Made by a program: the position numbers and the translations under genes
Assembly: GCF_025660655.1 (NCBI RefSeq)
Contig: NZ_JAOTIN010000002.1
Coordinates: 124,001 to 188,000 of the forward strand
Reading direction: 5' to 3'
Length of the DNA: 64,000 bases
From: Streptococcus sp. CSL10205-OR2
Lineage (GTDB): Bacteria; Bacillota; Bacilli; Lactobacillales; Streptococcaceae
The notes under the pieces: generated by a model
What the model was told of the DNA's origin: nothing
Database searches by the model: none
The model's input: only the letters and a program-made list of their open reading frames with translations
In this document: positions 20,434 through 30,455 of the stretch, one piece after another
Position numbering within the stretch: the first letter of the stretch is position 1
Layout: each line of letters starts with the position of its first letter

Positions 20434-21198
20434 CTATGTTTTTTTGATATATTGTTCAATGACTTTTTTGTCAACTTTAGGAAAGAACATCATTTTTTGA
20501 CGTGTTTCAAAATTAGGTTTTTCACCCGATAATGTGAGGAGTTGATAGCCTAGTTTTTCTCCCATGATACTTGCTGCTGCATAATCCCAAGGATAAATAT
20601 AGGAAAAATAAGCCCAAGCTTGTCCATTTAAAACACGACTCATGCTAAAACCAGCACTACCATAATTGCGACAACCCAAACTATGTGATACCAAGTCAGC
20701 AATTCCATGGTCATTTTCAGCAAACATTTTAGCATTGCTGATGACTAACATCTGATGAAGTTCTTTGGGTTGATAAGGTAAAAGACTTTCTTGGTTACGA
20801 TAAACACCGAATTCACCACCACCACTAAACAAAACATCATTGATAACGTCATAGATTAATCCAAATCGTCCAATGCCTTCTTCAAAATAAGCTATCATAA
20901 CAACAAAATCCGTTTTTTGAGCGATAAAATTAACTGTCCCATCAATAGGATCTATTACCCAGACATTACCCTTATTCCATTCATGTCGAACATTGTTTTC
21001 TTCGGCTAAAATAAAATCAGAAGGGTAATCTTTTTTAATCTGATTGATGATGAGTTCTTGAACATCTTTATCAATATTGGTGACAAGATCATCAAAACGA
21101 TCTTTCATCTGGATTTCAATTTTTTCCATCATTTTATTTTTGATAAACAATCCAGCTTCCAAAATTAATTGTTTAGCAAATTCAAATTTTTTTTCCAA
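20434..21198 (-). CDS. Inositol monophosphatase family protein
   Basis: Metal-dependent phosphatase of the IMPase/SuhB fold, 254 residues. Family motifs are visible: LAEEN near residues 69-73, [12 protein letters not shown] near 84-95 (metal-binding DxIDGT) and [14 protein letters not shown] near 203-216. The true substrate in streptococci is not known; inositol phosphate, sugar phosphates or nucleotides are possible. Its start overlaps the preceding UPF0223 gene, so spx, UPF0223 and this gene are coupled. Confidence 0.88.
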   Translation of the reverse strand: MEKKFEFAKQLILEAGLFIKNKMMEKIEIQMKDRFDDLVTNIDKDVQELIINQIKKDYPSDFILAEENNVRHEWNKGNVWVIDPIDGTVNFIAQKTDFVVMIAYFEEGIGRFGLIYDVINDVLFSGGGEFGVYRNQESLLPYQPKELHQMLVISNAKMFAENDHGIADLVSHSLGCRNYGSAGFSMSRVLNGQAWAYFSYIYPWDYAAASIMGEKLGYQLLTLSGEKPNFETRQKMMFFPKVDKKVIEQYIKKT

Positions 21199-21466
21199 AA
21201 GAAATCACGCCCTTCTTTTTTTCTCTAGCTAGTTTCATTACTTGATAAATGGAATAGCCACTTGTTTTTTCAAATGATTTGTCAATCTGTTTTTCCTGAC
21301 TTTTACTAGTTACTATTTTCTTAAAATTGTCATAAGCCTTCAACAAATGTGAAACTTCAACTTTTGATTCATAGGCTTTCTCAACCTGATTCAAAAAATG
21401 GAGCACTGATATCATTTCTTCAGTACTCCAAGACAAATCTAGCGGATAAGAATAATTAGATGTCAT
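21182..21466 (-). CDS. UPF0223 family protein
   Basis: A 94-residue conserved protein of unknown function, found in this position (after spx, before the IMPase-like gene) in streptococci. [20 protein letters not shown] near the N-terminus is the recognisable UPF0223 start. It is predicted all-helical and cytosolic. It overlaps both neighbours by a few bases. Confidence 0.85.
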   Translation of the reverse strand: MTSNYSYPLDLSWSTEEMISVLHFLNQVEKAYESKVEVSHLLKAYDNFKKIVTSKSQEKQIDKSFEKTSGYSIYQVMKLAREKKKGVISFGKKI

Positions 21467-21872
21467 CTATTCCCTCGATTTCTGCTCTGATAGTGGCGTC
21501 TTTTAATTCTTGTTTACGATAACTACGAGAAAGAAAAGCTCTAATCTCATCTTCGTTATAGCCAATCTGCATCATTTTATCATTCATGATGATTGGTCTT
21601 CTTAATAAACTAGGATTTTCTCCAATTAACATAATTAACTCTGAAATGGATAAATCATCAACATCGATATCCAATTTCTGGAACACTTTTGAACGCGTAG
21701 AAATAATGTCATCTGTACCATTTTCAGTAAATGACAAAATACTCATCAATTCATCATGGTTCAAAGGACTTGTGATTATGTTATGCTCTTTAAAATCGAC
21801 TTCATGTTTTTTTAACCAAGCTCTTGCTTTACGACAACTCGTACAACTTGGAGATAAAAATAAGGTAATCAT
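21456..21872 (-). CDS. spx: Spx-family transcriptional regulator
   Basis: ArsC-fold regulator that binds the RNA polymerase alpha C-terminal domain and adjusts transcription under thiol and oxidative stress. I start at ATG 21872 ([13 protein letters not shown]), which has AGAGGT upstream and gives 138 residues. An upstream in-frame start at 21974 would add 34 residues without family support. The redox switch CTSC is at residues 10-13, and RRPIIM near 91-96 matches the conserved RPI/V motif. Streptococci usually carry two Spx paralogs; which one this is cannot be settled here. Confidence 0.92.
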   Translation of the reverse strand: MITLFLSPSCTSCRKARAWLKKHEVDFKEHNIITSPLNHDELMSILSFTENGTDDIISTRSKVFQKLDIDVDDLSISELIMLIGENPSLLRRPIIMNDKMMQIGYNEDEIRAFLSRSYRKQELKDATIRAEIEGIDDI

Positions 21873-21980
21873 AATACTAACCTCTTTACACTTATTTACT
21901 TCATTATAACAAAAACAAACTACTTTTGCTATATTTTTCGGGAATATTATTGAATTAATTGATAATTTTAACAAGAGTAG

Positions 21981-22907
21981 TTATTTTGCTTTTGATGACC
22001 AATTTCTGGCAATTTTCTCATCAACTTGCAATTGTTTAACTAATGCTTCAGCACCAGAAAAACGTAGCATTTCTCTTATCTTTTCAAGCCAGAAAAGTTC
22101 AATGGTTTCACCATAAATTTCTTCTTTAAAATCAAAGATATGAATTTCAATGGTTGATTCTTGGCCATCAAAAGTAATATTTTTGCCAACACTAGTCATA
22201 GAACGGTATTTCTTTCCTTGAACGATGACATCTGTTACATAAACACCGTCAGTTGGAATAAATGTTCTATCAATCATTGCCAGATTGGCGGTTGGATACC
22301 CGATAGTTCTTCCTCTAGCTTCTCCGTGAGAGACGATACCTCTAGTTGAAAGAGGAAAACCCAATAAATCATTGGCTGTTGCGACTTGACCACTGGCAAT
22401 CAATTCTTTAATCCAGCTAGAGCTGATTTTAATACCTTCAATTTCAACTGGATCAACAATGATAACTTGGCCAGAGAAGTGTCTTTGTAGATAAGACGCA
22501 TCTTGTAAGTCACTACCAAAACGATAGTCAAAACCAACAACAATGGCTGTTGTGTTTAGCTTGTTAATATAAGTTTTAATGAAATCAAGAGCACTTGTCT
22601 TTGAAAAACGACTGGTGAAATCCATTAGATAAAGATAATCGACACCAAATTCAGCCATTTTAGCATACCGTTTTTCTGGGTAGTGAACATGCTTTAAAAG
22701 TGTTTCCTCATAAGGAGCAAAAACGACTTTGGGGGATTCTTTAAAAGTGATTAAGGCAACTTTAGAATGATTTTTATCTGCTAGTTTTCTAGCTTCTATA
22801 AAAAGTTTTTGATGCCCCTTATGTAAAGCATCAAAATAACCAAGCACTAAAATAGTTTCTTCATTTTGGTTAATATCATTAAAATCTGTTATTTCGAAAA
22901 TTTTCAT
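21981..22907 (-). CDS. ribF: Bifunctional riboflavin kinase / FAD synthetase
   Basis: Makes FMN and FAD from riboflavin. The 308-residue protein has the N-terminal nucleotidyl transferase (LGYFDALHKGHQKL, residues 23-36; GFDYRFGSD near 124-132; SSSWIKELI near 161-169) and the C-terminal kinase (GRTIGYPTANL near 198-208, PTDGVYVT near 217-224). It lies downstream of truB, the usual streptococcal order. There is no Shine-Dalgarno; an extended -10 (TGATAAAAT) ends six bases before the ATG, so it may be translated from a leaderless mRNA. Confidence 0.93.
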   Translation of the reverse strand: MKIFEITDFNDINQNEETILVLGYFDALHKGHQKLFIEARKLADKNHSKVALITFKESPKVVFAPYEETLLKHVHYPEKRYAKMAEFGVDYLYLMDFTSRFSKTSALDFIKTYINKLNTTAIVVGFDYRFGSDLQDASYLQRHFSGQVIIVDPVEIEGIKISSSWIKELIASGQVATANDLLGFPLSTRGIVSHGEARGRTIGYPTANLAMIDRTFIPTDGVYVTDVIVQGKKYRSMTSVGKNITFDGQESTIEIHIFDFKEEIYGETIELFWLEKIREMLRFSGAEALVKQLQVDEKIARNWSSKAK

Positions 22908-22913
22908 ATTGTT

Positions 22914-22922
22914 ATTTTATCA
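22914..22922 (-). promoter_or_regulatory. ribF: Extended -10 promoter of ribF, predicted leaderless start
   Basis: TGA-TAAAAT on the minus strand, then six bases (AACAAT) and the ATG. It lies inside the 43-base gap after truB. Confidence 0.5.
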
Positions 22923-22950
22923 TACTTTGCTAAAAACAGCACAAAAGAAT

Positions 22951-23838
22951 TTAAATAAGAACCTTTCTAGGTTTATAAAGATAATCTCGACTTTCTAAAA
23001 TAGCAATCAATTGATTGTCATAAAAAGCAGCAAGAACCATTTCCTTGTTATGAGGAAGTTGGATAAAACGGCCATGAGAAATGTCAGTGACCATCCCCTC
23101 AGTCAATTCAACCCTTGGTAAATCTGAAACACCATAGGTCATTGGCAAAAGAAAAGAATAATCTTCTTGAGTCACTTTTTCGGCAATCTCCTCAAGTGTT
23201 AAACTTTCTAGCAAGTTTAATCCAGCTGCACTTGTGCGTGTGAGAAAAGACATATGACTAGCATAGCCTAATTGGTTTCCTAAATCGACTGCAAGAGTTC
23301 TGACATAGGTTCCTTTACTACAGTTAACTCTGAATGAAAAAGAGCAGGTCTCCTCTTTAAAGCTTAGAGGGCTGGTTCTTACAAATTCAAAAATGGTCAC
23401 TTGTCGTTTTGGTCGTTCAACTGTTTCACCATTTCTTGCATACTCGTATAATTTTTTGCCATTTACTTTAACAGCAGAATACATAGGTGGTACTTGTTCA
23501 ATCTCACCAATAAAGCTTTTCATGGCGATATCTACTTTTTCTTCGGTTAATTCGTTAGAATGAATGAGCGATCTATCAACCACTTCACCACTACTATCTT
23601 CAGTTGTGGTGGAAAAACCAAGTGTCACTTCACCTTCATAAACTTTGCCCGAATCGGTCATAAATTCAATGACGCGGGTGGCTTTACCAACGGCAATGGG
23701 AAGAACACCAGTAACATCAGGGTCAAGCGTTCCCCCGTGTCCTATTTTTTTTTCATTTAAAATTTTTCTTAGTTTAAAAACCGCATCATGAGACGTCATG
23801 CCTGCTACTTTTTTTAAATTTATTATTCCTGAAATCAT
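22951..23838 (-). CDS. truB: tRNA pseudouridine(55) synthase TruB
   Basis: Makes pseudouridine 55 in the T-loop of tRNAs. I start at ATG 23838 ([18 protein letters not shown]), giving 295 residues; a GTG at 23856 would add six residues but lies upstream of and across the -10 box. [21 protein letters not shown] (near residues 35-55) holds the catalytic Asp. [18 protein letters not shown] near 165-182 is also typical. The mRNA is predicted leaderless. Confidence 0.93.
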   Translation of the reverse strand: MISGIINLKKVAGMTSHDAVFKLRKILNEKKIGHGGTLDPDVTGVLPIAVGKATRVIEFMTDSGKVYEGEVTLGFSTTTEDSSGEVVDRSLIHSNELTEEKVDIAMKSFIGEIEQVPPMYSAVKVNGKKLYEYARNGETVERPKRQVTIFEFVRTSPLSFKEETCSFSFRVNCSKGTYVRTLAVDLGNQLGYASHMSFLTRTSAAGLNLLESLTLEEIAEKVTQEDYSFLLPMTYGVSDLPRVELTEGMVTDISHGRFIQLPHNKEMVLAAFYDNQLIAILESRDYLYKPRKVLI

Positions 23839-23844
23839 AGTCTT

Positions 23845-23853
23845 ATTATAGCA
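23845..23853 (-). promoter_or_regulatory. truB: Extended -10 promoter of truB, predicted leaderless start
   Basis: TGC-TATAAT on the minus strand with six bases (AAGACT) to the ATG at 23838. No ribosome site precedes the ATG. Confidence 0.6.
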
Positions 23854-23884
23854 CACCCATTTCTTTGTGATGATTCATTTTTGA

Positions 23885-25135
23885 TTACTGTTTAAGATTA
23901 TCAAACTTTTCTCTCATGGTTGGATTCTTTTTTGTCAATTTTTTGACAGACACGTCATCTAATTTATTGTTTGCCAGTCTTAACTGATTTTCACTAGTTG
24001 TTAATGCTGCCTTAATGGCTTCCATTCGTTTAATGGCTTTGTCAATCTCATCAATCGCTTTTTTAAAGTTGGTACTTGCTGATTGATAATTTTTAGCAAA
24101 AGCCTTTTTAAAGACTTCTAAATCCTCTTCAAAATGCGTGATGTCAATATTTTGTTCCTTGACCATAGCCAATTCTTGTTTGAACTTCAGTGAATTCATC
24201 GAAGCGTTACGCAAAATACCAATCAATTGAATGAAAAATTGTGGTCTGACAACATACATTTTCTCATATTTATGGCTGACATCAACAATACCTGTATTAT
24301 AGTAATCATTATCTGCTTCAAGCATAGAGACTAAGACAGCATACTCACAATTTTTTTCGTTTCTATCTCTATCAAGTTCCTTGAAAAAATCTTCATTTTT
24401 ATGCTTAGTTTTTGTTTCGTCGGATTCATTTTTCATCTCAAACATGATGGAAAGGATTTCAACACCATTATCATCAGTTTCTCGATAAATAAAATCACCC
24501 TTTGAACCTCTCTGTGACACTTGATTGTCTTTTTCAAAATAAGCATTAGGAAAGGCAAGATTTCTCACTTTGTTAAACTCAGTTTCTGCGTAAACTTCTA
24601 AACTCTCACCAATCGCTTTTGTTGATTGTTGGGCTTTGAAATTCTTATAGAATTCAACTTGTTCATTGGCTGCTTTTAATTGAGCAGCATAATCAATTTG
24701 GATATTTTTCAAAGCTAATTCTTGTTTTTGTTCTTGCAAAACAAGAGCATTTTTTGCCTCATCTCTTTCTTTTTCAATCTGAGAGAGTTTTTCTTTCAAC
24801 TCATAATCTTTTTCAAGTGTGACTTGGTTGAGTTGATTTTTAACTGTAATAATTTCTTGCTCTTTTTTAGCGAGTAACCCTTCAATTTCAAGGCTTTTTG
24901 CCTCTTCTTGTGTTTTTAGTTGGTTTTCTAAGGCGATAATTGCTTGTTCTTTTTCACTTAAGGATTTTTGAAGCTGGTTTTTAGCCTTTTCTTCTAACAA
25001 AGCAACTTCTTTTGCTAAACGCTCATGGATTTCTTTTTCAAACTCTACCCCACGAACTTGTGCTAAGAGTTCACTATACTCAGTTTCATTGACGGTAAAT
25101 GTGGTGCCACAATGTGGGCATTTGATTGTATTCAT
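23885..25135 (-). CDS. DUF2130 coiled-coil protein
   Basis: A 416-residue protein with the start at ATG 25135 (GAGGT five bases upstream; an ATG at 25147 has no site). The N-terminus has one CPHCGTTF zinc-finger-like motif. Residues about 30-165 are a long coiled coil rich in E, K, Q and L. The C-terminal half (about 170-415) is the DUF2130 domain, starting near QSTKAIGESLEVYAE and including FEMKNESDE and RPQFFIQLIGILRNA. It resembles restriction-endonuclease-like folds, which hints at nucleic acid binding, but function is unknown. Confidence 0.8.
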   Translation of the reverse strand: MNTIKCPHCGTTFTVNETEYSELLAQVRGVEFEKEIHERLAKEVALLEEKAKNQLQKSLSEKEQAIIALENQLKTQEEAKSLEIEGLLAKKEQEIITVKNQLNQVTLEKDYELKEKLSQIEKERDEAKNALVLQEQKQELALKNIQIDYAAQLKAANEQVEFYKNFKAQQSTKAIGESLEVYAETEFNKVRNLAFPNAYFEKDNQVSQRGSKGDFIYRETDDNGVEILSIMFEMKNESDETKTKHKNEDFFKELDRDRNEKNCEYAVLVSMLEADNDYYNTGIVDVSHKYEKMYVVRPQFFIQLIGILRNASMNSLKFKQELAMVKEQNIDITHFEEDLEVFKKAFAKNYQSASTNFKKAIDEIDKAIKRMEAIKAALTTSENQLRLANNKLDDVSVKKLTKKNPTMREKFDNLKQ

Positions 25136-25197
25136 TACTAACCTCATTGTTTTTCTATGTTATCAAAATAATTAGACGGCGTTAACAATTTTTAAGA

Positions 25198-26154
25198 CTA
25201 TCCATTGTTATAATCATGATAAAAATCGACTTTTAGTTGGATAATCCGCTCAACATCGTATAAGAGTTGAAACAATATAGCGCGTGTCTCAAACTCATGC
25301 CGTGTTTTAGGGAGTTCTCGTTTTCTGAAGGACTCTAAAAAGGCATTAATATCTTTTAGTAAGCCCTTGGCAGAATTTTTTTCACTGAGTTGGGCTGACA
25401 CTTCCAAAAAGAGTTGACCTAGAAGATAACTTTCAGCACTTTTATGTTGAAAATGATTGATGCGTTTGGCCATTTCTCTTAAAATTTTCAACTGCGCCTT
25501 TCGCATTTCAAAATAGTGAACTTGGTAATTGGTTTGATTAAATAATTGATTTCTTCGATCATGATAAACAACGGATAAAGCTTCTTTTAAAAGAGCATCT
25601 AATTGATTGATGAGTTTTGCATCATTTCTACCATCACCTGTTCTTAAAAAACAATCAAATTTTAAGAAAATCTTTTTTAAAAGCGTTTCTACTTTAATAT
25701 GATAAGCGTCAATTTCTTTTTGTCTTGATGGCATATAAAGATTAAAAACAAGCGCAACACCCGCCCCAATTAAAAAGAGTGAAAATTCATTGAATAAAAA
25801 AGGTGGCGATATTTTCTCTGCTAATAATAAATGGGTTACTAAGACAGTACTTGGTGCAATGCCGCTTTCTAGTTGGAAATGATAGGCTAGTGGCACATAA
25901 ATGAGTAGATAAATCGCTAAACTGATTAAGGAAAATCCAAGAACAACAAATACTAATGCTCCGATAAAGAGTGCTAAAAGTGTTGAAAACAGTCGTTGTT
26001 TCGCAATTTTAAAAGATGACCGTCTCGTGTCTAAAATACTAAGAATGGCAATGATACCAGCTGATGTAGGATTTGATAAACCTAACAGGCTTGCTAAAAA
26101 AATAGCAATACTGGTTGCTAGAACTAGTTTAATTGTTCGTTGTAAGATAGGCAT
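25198..26154 (-). CDS. FUSC/aromatic-acid-exporter family membrane protein
   Basis: 318 residues. The first 140 form about five to six membrane segments, with LATSIAIFLASLLGLSNPTSAGIIAILS near the start typical of the ArAE_1/DUF939 family. The C-terminal half is cytosolic and helical. Members are thought to export small acids, but the substrate is unknown. It lies between pcrA and the DUF2130 gene, on the same strand. Confidence 0.75.
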   Translation of the reverse strand: MPILQRTIKLVLATSIAIFLASLLGLSNPTSAGIIAILSILDTRRSSFKIAKQRLFSTLLALFIGALVFVVLGFSLISLAIYLLIYVPLAYHFQLESGIAPSTVLVTHLLLAEKISPPFLFNEFSLFLIGAGVALVFNLYMPSRQKEIDAYHIKVETLLKKIFLKFDCFLRTGDGRNDAKLINQLDALLKEALSVVYHDRRNQLFNQTNYQVHYFEMRKAQLKILREMAKRINHFQHKSAESYLLGQLFLEVSAQLSEKNSAKGLLKDINAFLESFRKRELPKTRHEFETRAILFQLLYDVERIIQLKVDFYHDYNNG

Positions 26155-26188
26155 GGAAACTCCATTTCTTTCTTTGATGGATTAGCAC

Positions 26189-26213
26189 AAAAAGAGTGAT
26201 TCTCACTCTTTTT
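26189..26213 (-). terminator. pcrA: Terminator of pcrA
   Basis: AAAAAGAGTGA pairs perfectly with TCACTCTTTTT across a three-base loop, directly after the pcrA stop. Confidence 0.85.
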
Positions 26214-26229
26214 GCCAGTTTGACAATCC

Positions 26230-28482
26230 TTATTTTTTTGTAATGGGGGCAATATTAGCCAATACTTTCTTTAGACCAATCTCAGGAAATTTAATTTTAA
26301 GTTCTGGTGAGTCTTTGCTACCTGAAATCTCTAAAACAATTCCTTCTCCCCATTTTTTATGAAGAGCAATATCACCAATTTCCCAAGTAGTGGTAGTTGC
26401 ATTTGTTGATGTATTAGAACTAGCTAATGACCTGACAGATGCTCTTTCATTTTTGAATGAACGAGGATTGTGACGATTGGAAAGGCTTTTACCGGAAGAA
26501 AATGGTATAGCTGTGCTTGAACTATTAGCTGGTCTAGCAAAGCCTTGATAGTCTAACAAGTCTTCATCAATCTCTTTGATGAAACGGCTAGGAAAATTAT
26601 AATTTGTTTTACCATAGAGCATGCGAGAATTAGCATTCGTCAAATAAAGCACTTCTTCTGCTCTAGTGATACCAACATAAGCTAAACGACGCTCTTCTTC
26701 TAATTCATCAGGGTCTTCTTGAGCTCTAGATAAAGGAAAGACATTTTCTTCTAAACCGACAAGAAAAACAACTGGAAACTCTAATCCTTTAGCAGCATGA
26801 AGGGTCATCAAAGTAATCTGTGCATTTTCTGTGGAGCCTTCATCTGTATCACTGATTAAAGCTAAATCATTAAGAAAACGCGTGAGACAATCAAGTCCTG
26901 ACTCAGTTTGTGATTCTTTTTCTAAGTCGTCAAAATGCTGGGTTACTGATAGAAACTCTTCAATGTTTTCCATTCGTGACTGACTCTCAAGTGTGTTTTG
27001 AATTTGAAGGGCTCTTAGATAATCTGTGATATCTAACACTTTTTTAGTCAAATCAGTCATAGAATAGTCATCCAACTGCTCTCTTAATTGAAGAAGATTG
27101 TTTGATAAATCAAAAATAGCTTGAGCTGCTTTTCCTTTTATCTGCGACATCATTATCTGACTAGCCGCTTCTACAAGAGATAAGTCAATTGATGAAGCAT
27201 ATTGACGCAATTTATCAATGGTACCAGGACCCACACCTCTTTTTGGTTCGTTGATAATTCTTTCAAAACTGATATTGTCACTTGGATTTGCGATAACATT
27301 TAAAAATGCAATAATATCACGAATTTCTTTACGAGAGTAGAACTTTGTCCCGCCAACCATGGTATATGGCATATTGGCTTTTAAAAGGGCTTCTTCTATC
27401 GTTCTTGACTGAGCATTTGTACGATAAAGAACCGCAAAATCTTGATAACTTCTTTTTGTTTCTTTAATTAATTTAGCGATTTCACTGACAACGAAAATTG
27501 ACTCATCATGTTCATCGCTAGCACGGTAATAAACAATAGCTTCGCCATCATTATTTTGAGTCCATAAGCGTTTCGGACGTCTATTTTTATTATTTTCAAT
27601 GACTTTATTAGCTGCTTGAAGTATCTTCTTTGTCGAACGGTAGTTTTCTTCCAACAAAACAACCTTGGCATCTGGGTAATCTTTTTCAAAATCAAGGATA
27701 TTTTGCATGTCAGCCCCACGCCAACCATAAATGGATTGGTCAGCATCGCCAACCACACAAATATTTTTAAAGCGACTGGCTAATAATTTGACTAGCTGAT
27801 ACTGGGCATGATTTGTGTCTTGGTATTCATCTACATGGATGTATTGATAACGTTGTTGATAGTAGGATAAGATCTGTGGATTTTCGTCAAATAATCGTAA
27901 AGTCATCATGATTAAATCATCAAAATCCATGGCTTGACTTTGTTTTAATTCTGATTGATAAAGGGTATAACATTTTGCAACAATTCTCTGATAGATATCA
28001 CTCGCTGTCTTTTCATAAGTCTTAGCATCAACCAAATCATTTTTGGCATTGGATATGGTGCCTAAAATACTACGTTCATTCCATTGTTTTGGATCAATGT
28101 TGAGTTCTTTCATCACTCGTTTCATAAGTGTTCTTTGCTCACCTGGATCAATAATCGTAAACTGGCGATTGTAGCCGATAAATTCAGCTTCTCTTCGCAA
28201 AATACGAACACACATGCTGTGAAAAGTAGCAATTAAAGAATCTTGTGTGGCAGGATTTAACGCCATAGCTCTTTCTTTCATTTCTCTTGCTGCTTTGTTA
28301 GTAAAAGTGATGGCTAAAATATTCCACGGGTTGACACCTTTTTCATCGATCAGATAAGCAATACGATGTGTTAATACACGAGTTTTCCCAGACCCTGCAC
28401 CCGCCATAATGAGCAATGGGCCTTCTGTCGTTTGAACAGCTTCACTTTGTTTACTGTTCATACCTTTTAGTAGTGAATTCAT
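26230..28482 (-). CDS. pcrA: ATP-dependent DNA helicase PcrA
   Basis: UvrD-type 3'-5' helicase needed for repair and for clearing RecA and conflicts at forks. The 750-residue protein has motif I AGAGSGKTRVLTHR near residues 27-40, motif Ia ITFTNKAAREMKER, motif II VDEYQDTN near 221-228, motif III GDADQSIYGWRGA, motif V TLHAAKGLEFP and motif VI VGITRAEEVLYL. A C-terminal Tudor-like domain (about 695-750, IGDIALHKKWGEGIVL) is the RNA-polymerase-binding part of Gram-positive PcrA. Confidence 0.96.
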   Translation of the reverse strand: MNSLLKGMNSKQSEAVQTTEGPLLIMAGAGSGKTRVLTHRIAYLIDEKGVNPWNILAITFTNKAAREMKERAMALNPATQDSLIATFHSMCVRILRREAEFIGYNRQFTIIDPGEQRTLMKRVMKELNIDPKQWNERSILGTISNAKNDLVDAKTYEKTASDIYQRIVAKCYTLYQSELKQSQAMDFDDLIMMTLRLFDENPQILSYYQQRYQYIHVDEYQDTNHAQYQLVKLLASRFKNICVVGDADQSIYGWRGADMQNILDFEKDYPDAKVVLLEENYRSTKKILQAANKVIENNKNRRPKRLWTQNNDGEAIVYYRASDEHDESIFVVSEIAKLIKETKRSYQDFAVLYRTNAQSRTIEEALLKANMPYTMVGGTKFYSRKEIRDIIAFLNVIANPSDNISFERIINEPKRGVGPGTIDKLRQYASSIDLSLVEAASQIMMSQIKGKAAQAIFDLSNNLLQLREQLDDYSMTDLTKKVLDITDYLRALQIQNTLESQSRMENIEEFLSVTQHFDDLEKESQTESGLDCLTRFLNDLALISDTDEGSTENAQITLMTLHAAKGLEFPVVFLVGLEENVFPLSRAQEDPDELEEERRLAYVGITRAEEVLYLTNANSRMLYGKTNYNFPSRFIKEIDEDLLDYQGFARPANSSSTAIPFSSGKSLSNRHNPRSFKNERASVRSLASSNTSTNATTTTWEIGDIALHKKWGEGIVLEISGSKDSPELKIKFPEIGLKKVLANIAPITKK

Positions 28483-28646
28483 TGTTTCTCCCTTACTTGT
28501 CTATTCAAAAATTATACCATTTTTTTGATGACAAAAAAAGAGACTATTGGTTAACAAAAATTGTCTAATAAGCTTTAAAAGTCTGATGAGACACCGGTTT
28601 AAGTCTCTTGATTTTTCTCATTTTAGTTTTTTATTTACCACAAACA

Positions 28647-28655
28647 TGGTATAAT
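28647..28655 (+). promoter_or_regulatory. mntE: Extended -10 promoter of mntE
   Basis: TGG-TATAAT on the plus strand, 29 bases before the mntE ATG and followed by a good ribosome site (GGAAAGGAG). No strong -35 box seen, as is usual for extended -10 promoters. Confidence 0.6.
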
Positions 28656-28684
28656 AGCATGATTAAGAAGGAAAGGAGACCGCA

Positions 28685-29884
28685 ATGAACAACCCTTCAG
28701 AAAATTTGAAACAAGCTGAAAAAGGACCCATTTTAAGCATTGTCGTTTATCTGCTCTTGTCCTTAGCCAAACTATTAGTCGGTTATCTGATTCATTCCTC
28801 ATCCTTGATTGCTGATGGCTTTAATAACATGTCTGATATTGTTGGTAATGCTACCTTATTGATTGGCTTACGAATGGCTCGAAAACCTGCTGACAGCGAT
28901 CACAAGTTTGGTCATTGGAAGATTGAAGATTTGGCTAGCTTGTTGACGTCATTTATCATGTTTATCGTAGGTCTTCAAGTCCTTGTCCAAACCATAGAAA
29001 TGATGATTGCAAATACCCATACCCCTATTGATCCATTGGGTGCTTTGGTTGGGCTGATTTCTGCTCTTTGTATTTATGCTGTCTATCGTTTCAATCAATC
29101 ACTGGCTAGAAAGCTCAAATCTGGAGCCCTCATCGCTGCAGCTAAAGATAATTTAACCGATATCGCCACCTCACTTGGAACAACTATTGCGATTGTAGCT
29201 AGTCGTATGCAGTTTCCTGTCATAGATAAAATGGTTGCCATTATTATCAGCCTTTTTATCATCAAAACGGCTTTTGAGATTTTTAAATCAAGTGCCTTCA
29301 GTCTTTCTGATGGCTTTGATGATAAGCGTCTTGCTGAATATAAAGTGGCTATTTTAAAGATTCCTAAAATTTTATCCGTTAAATCCCAAAGGGGAAGAAC
29401 TTATGGGAGTAATGTTTACCTTGACTTAGTTTTAGAAATGCATCCCGACTTGTCCGTTTTTGAAAGTCATGCCATTACAGAAGAGGTTGAAACCTTGTTA
29501 AAGCAAAAATTTGGGGTTTACGATATTGATATTCATGTGGAGCCAGCAAAAATCCAAGAAGACAGGGACAATGAGCTTCTCTACAAGACACTCTATAAAA
29601 ACGAAAAATTATTTTTATCAAAAATTCCTGATTATGAAAAGTTATTAGCCGATGACTTTTACATGATTGCAACGAACGGACAATACCTGTCTCTTGATGA
29701 TTTACAAGCAACAGACGAACATTTCCCAAACAATTTTAAAGCATTTCAACTGATCAGTGTTAGCCCGAAAATCAAATTGGTTACTTACCAGCTTGAAAAC
29801 AGTTCACATACTAGCCTTTGGCGTCGTCATGAAGAATGGCAATTGATTTTTCATCAAATCACGAAAAAAAACGAGCTCTTTTAA
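28685..29884 (+). CDS. mntE: Manganese efflux transporter MntE (cation diffusion facilitator)
   Basis: Exports Mn2+ and protects against manganese overload. The 399-residue protein closely follows pneumococcal MntE: LIADGFNNMSDIVGNATLL in the second membrane helix, DHKFGHWKIEDLASL, SLSDGFDD, SQRGRTYGSNVYLD and the C-terminal tail ending with LWRRHEEWQLIFHQ. About six membrane helices (residues 15-205) are followed by the cytosolic CDF domain and a family-specific tail. Metal specificity is by homology. It is a lone plus-strand gene. Confidence 0.9.
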   Translation: MNNPSENLKQAEKGPILSIVVYLLLSLAKLLVGYLIHSSSLIADGFNNMSDIVGNATLLIGLRMARKPADSDHKFGHWKIEDLASLLTSFIMFIVGLQVLVQTIEMMIANTHTPIDPLGALVGLISALCIYAVYRFNQSLARKLKSGALIAAAKDNLTDIATSLGTTIAIVASRMQFPVIDKMVAIIISLFIIKTAFEIFKSSAFSLSDGFDDKRLAEYKVAILKIPKILSVKSQRGRTYGSNVYLDLVLEMHPDLSVFESHAITEEVETLLKQKFGVYDIDIHVEPAKIQEDRDNELLYKTLYKNEKLFLSKIPDYEKLLADDFYMIATNGQYLSLDDLQATDEHFPNNFKAFQLISVSPKIKLVTYQLENSSHTSLWRRHEEWQLIFHQITKKNELF

Positions 29885-29897
29885 GAGCCGTTTTTTT
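29868..29897 (+). terminator. mntE: Terminator of mntE
   Basis: GCTCTT pairs with AAGAGC, extended by ACG/CGT across a bulge, followed by seven Ts. It overlaps the stop codon and lies against the phnA-like gene end. Confidence 0.75.
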
Positions 29898-29903
29898 ATA
29901 AAT

Positions 29904-30236
29904 TTATATTTTTTTAACAAATTCCGATTTCAACTTCATGGCACCAAAACCATCAATTTTACAGTCGATATTGTGATCACCTTCAACAAGACGAATGTTT
30001 TTAACACGTGTGCCTTGTTTAATGTCTTTAGGCGCACCTTTAACTTTTAAATCTTTGATAACAGTGATGGTATCGCCATCTGCTAAACGATTGCCGTTAC
30101 TGTCTAAGACGACTAAACCTTCTTCAACAGTCTCATCTTCTAAAGACCATTCATAAGCACACTCTGGACAAACCAGTAAGACACCATCTTCGTAAACATA
30201 TTCTGATTGGCATTTTGGACAATTTGGTAGTGACAT
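29904..30236 (-). CDS. PhnA-like zinc-ribbon protein
   Basis: 110 residues with the start at ATG 30236 ([18 protein letters not shown]), chosen for AAAGGAG six bases upstream; a start at 30266 would add ten residues. The N-terminal zinc ribbon has CPKC and CPEC pairs (residues 6-9 and 25-28), followed by the YjdM/PhnA core [27 protein letters not shown]. Despite the old name (alkylphosphonate utilisation), function is unknown. It is the last core gene before the accessory region. Confidence 0.85.
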   Translation of the reverse strand: MSLPNCPKCQSEYVYEDGVLLVCPECAYEWSLEDETVEEGLVVLDSNGNRLADGDTITVIKDLKVKGAPKDIKQGTRVKNIRLVEGDHNIDCKIDGFGAMKLKSEFVKKI

Positions 30237-30397
30237 TTTTATCTCCTTTACGTCAATTACTACCATTCTACTTTATCTTGGGTGAGATGGCAAGATGATT
30301 AGGGGGTTTTACTGCTAGATTGACAAAGAAAAGATTTACCGGTTAAGAAACAACTAGTATTCTCTCAATGCCAATTGGCTATTTTTATTATTAAAAT

Positions 30398-30432
30398 AAA
30401 AAACCAAGACTGGATTGAGTCATCTTGGTTTT
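30398..30432 (-). terminator. Terminator of the first Imm26-like gene
   Basis: AAAACCAAGA pairs with TCTTGGTTTT across a 13-base loop, followed by a T-rich tract. It closes the accessory array on its downstream side. Confidence 0.75.
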
Positions 30433-30455
30433 CAATATTAATTTAGTATAAAATC

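Noticed and set aside
28588..28612. GAGAC...GTCTC inverted repeat and a single TTTAAG upstream of mntE, considered as a CiaR site or terminator
   Set aside because: Only one TTTAAG and no second one at the right distance; no T-run after the hairpin. Cannot be supported.
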